This document shows positions 16,732 through 17,749 of a stretch of DNA of 17,749 bases, piece after piece. A program made the translations under genes and the position numbers. The notes beneath the pieces were generated by a model. That model was not told the DNA's origin, searched no databases, and saw only the letters and a list, made by a program, of their open reading frames with translations. Source of the stretch: Actinobacteria bacterium RBG_16_64_13 (GTDB taxonomy: Bacteria > Actinomycetota > Thermoleophilia > RBG-16-64-13). How positions within the stretch are numbered: position 1 is the first letter of the stretch; the number at the start of each line of letters is the position of its first letter. Where the stretch lies: the NCBI GenBank assembly GCA_001768675.1, contig MELN01000019.1:62641-80389 (forward strand), given 5' to 3'.

Positions 16732-17749
16732 TCAGTCGGGGACTAACGCGACGTGTTCCAGAGGGACCGACTCGTCGGCGACCTGGACAAAGAAGCTTCG
16801 CCCCGTCTGGGCTTCTAGTCTTCGCAGCGCTGGGTGGCGGCCGCCGAGCAGGCATGCAGCCACGCGCGGGTGCACTTCTACCCGAAGGCCTGGAAGAGCC
16901 GACGACTGGGCCAGACTCCGCAGCCGCCGCTCTACCTCGATGAGCGCCGAGTCTTCGGAGAACACCCTGCCGTCTCCGTGGCAGCGCGGGCACGGCATGG
17001 TGACCACCTCACGCAGTCCCCGGGCGACATTCCGCCTGGTCATCTCCACCAGTCCCAAAGGGGATATCTCCACCACGTAGGTCTTGGTGCGGTCTGTCGC
17101 CAACTCGGCCTCGAGCGCGGCGAGTACGGCCTCTTGGTTGGAGCGCACGGCCATATCGATGAAGTCGATGACGATTATCCCCCCTATGTCCCGCAGGCGG
17201 AGTTGACGGACGATCTCCCGGCAGGCTTCGACGTTGGTCTTGAGCGTGGTGTCCTCGAGGAAACGCCTGCCCACGTAGCGGCCCGTGTTGACGTCGATGA
17301 CCGTCATGGCCTCGGTGTGATCGATGACGATATGGCCGCCCGAAGGTAGTTCGACCCGCCTCGCCAGGGCCTTCATGATCTCTCCCTCGAGGCCGAACCG
17401 CTCGAAAAGCGGGACCGTCCCCTCGTACAGTTCGACCTTGTCGGCCATCTCGGGAGCGACGTCGCGCAAATACTCCACCAGGCGGCGATGAAGCTCGGCG
17501 TCGTCCACCAGGACCGCACCGAATTCAGAGCCAAGGAGGTCGCGGATCGACCGCATGGCCAGATCTGCCTCAGAGTAGACGAGCGCCGGCGCCCGAGACG
17601 CGTTGGCCAGGCGCTCCACGTCCGCCCATACACGCCGGAGGAAAGCCAGGTCCCGGCTGATGGCCGCCGCGTCTGCCCCCTCGGCTGCCGTGCGGATAAT
17701 CAGGCCCCCCGCTCCCGGCTCGAGTTCCTTGCAGACCGCTCGCAGACGC
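16732..17749 (-). CDS. rng: Ribonuclease E/G family endoribonuclease (5' end beyond window)
   Basis: RNase E/G cleaves single-stranded AU-rich RNA for mRNA decay and rRNA/tRNA maturation. The frame is open at the right edge; about 338 C-terminal residues are visible. The visible part starts within the RNase H-like region (GGLIIRTAAEGAD, then LVYSEADLAMRSIRDLL), continues through the DNase I-like catalytic subdomain VIDVNTGRYVG ... TNVEACREIVRQLRLRD ... IVIDFIDM, whose aspartates bind the catalytic Mg2+, and then the zinc-link CPRCHGDGRV, the CPxC motif that joins the dimer. It ends about 75 residues later (VPLEHVALVPD) without a long disordered scaffold tail, so it is RNase G-like at the C-terminus; the S1 domain lies outside. 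It stands immediately upstream of rplU-rpmA-obg, a common arrangement. A GTG at 17619 is internal, not the true start. Confidence 0.95.
   Translation of the reverse strand, partial: RLRAVCKELEPGAGGLIIRTAAEGADAAAISRDLAFLRRVWADVERLANASRAPALVYSEADLAMRSIRDLLGSEFGAVLVDDAELHRRLVEYLRDVAPEMADKVELYEGTVPLFERFGLEGEIMKALARRVELPSGGHIVIDHTEAMTVIDVNTGRYVGRRFLEDTTLKTNVEACREIVRQLRLRDIGGIIVIDFIDMAVRSNQEAVLAALEAELATDRTKTYVVEISPLGLVEMTRRNVARGLREVVTMPCPRCHGDGRVFSEDSALIEVERRLRSLAQSSALPGLRVEVHPRVAACLLGGRHPALRRLEAQTGRSFFVQVADESVPLEHVALVPD

Overview
This high-GC window (roughly 60-65% by eye) is a tightly packed stretch of bacterial core chromosome. Every gene I can support lies on the minus strand, so transcription runs from the right edge to the left edge. 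The gene order rng-rplU-rpmA-obgE-proB-proA-nadD-(LytR_C protein) matches what I recall of Actinomycetota. High GC, frequent GTG/TTG starts, a meso-diaminopimelate-type MurE (DNPR motif) and an L27 without an N-terminal pre-peptide fit a deep-branching actinobacterial lineage (Thermoleophilia- or Coriobacteriia-like). The phylum is an inference of moderate confidence; I cannot name a species.

Layout from right to left (direction of transcription). Block A (17749-10337) holds the 3' part of an RNase E/G gene, a short leader with a promoter-like site and a GC hairpin, ribosomal proteins L21 and L27, the ribosome-assembly GTPase Obg, the two proline enzymes ProB and ProA, the NAD enzyme NadD, and a membrane-anchored protein with a LytR_C domain behind a degenerate-looking LCP-like domain. 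Block B (10319-6286) holds an 18-codon mini-ORF coupled to larE (PP-loop sulfur transferase), a serine O-acetyltransferase (EpsC/CysE type) with an added hydrophobic N-terminus, and the DNA helicase PcrA/UvrD. A 242-bp intergenic region with a three-box MraZ operator separates this from Block C (6043-1), the start of the division and cell wall (dcw) cluster: mraZ, rsmH, an ftsL-like gene, ftsI, murE and murF, the last cut by the left edge.

The genes are packed like operons. Most junctions are stop/start overlaps or gaps under 50 bp, and several Shine-Dalgarno sequences overlap the preceding stop codon. Block A combines ribosome biogenesis and RNA processing with proline and NAD synthesis. Block C makes the late UDP-muramoyl-peptide precursors and the septal transpeptidase, probably under MraZ autorepression.

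I found no mobile element, CRISPR array, tRNA, rRNA, defence system or anything that looks like an unknown multi-gene system. The points most worth a second look are small: the mini-ORF before larE whose peptide resembles the N-terminus of ThiF/MoeB-type E1 enzymes, the textbook MraZ boxes directly before mraZ, a second mini-ORF with a very strong Shine-Dalgarno in the mraZ leader, the LCP-like protein without its catalytic arginine motif, the hydrophobic extension on EpsC, and the absence of rsfS from its usual place. No gene-free stretch exceeds 300 bases.
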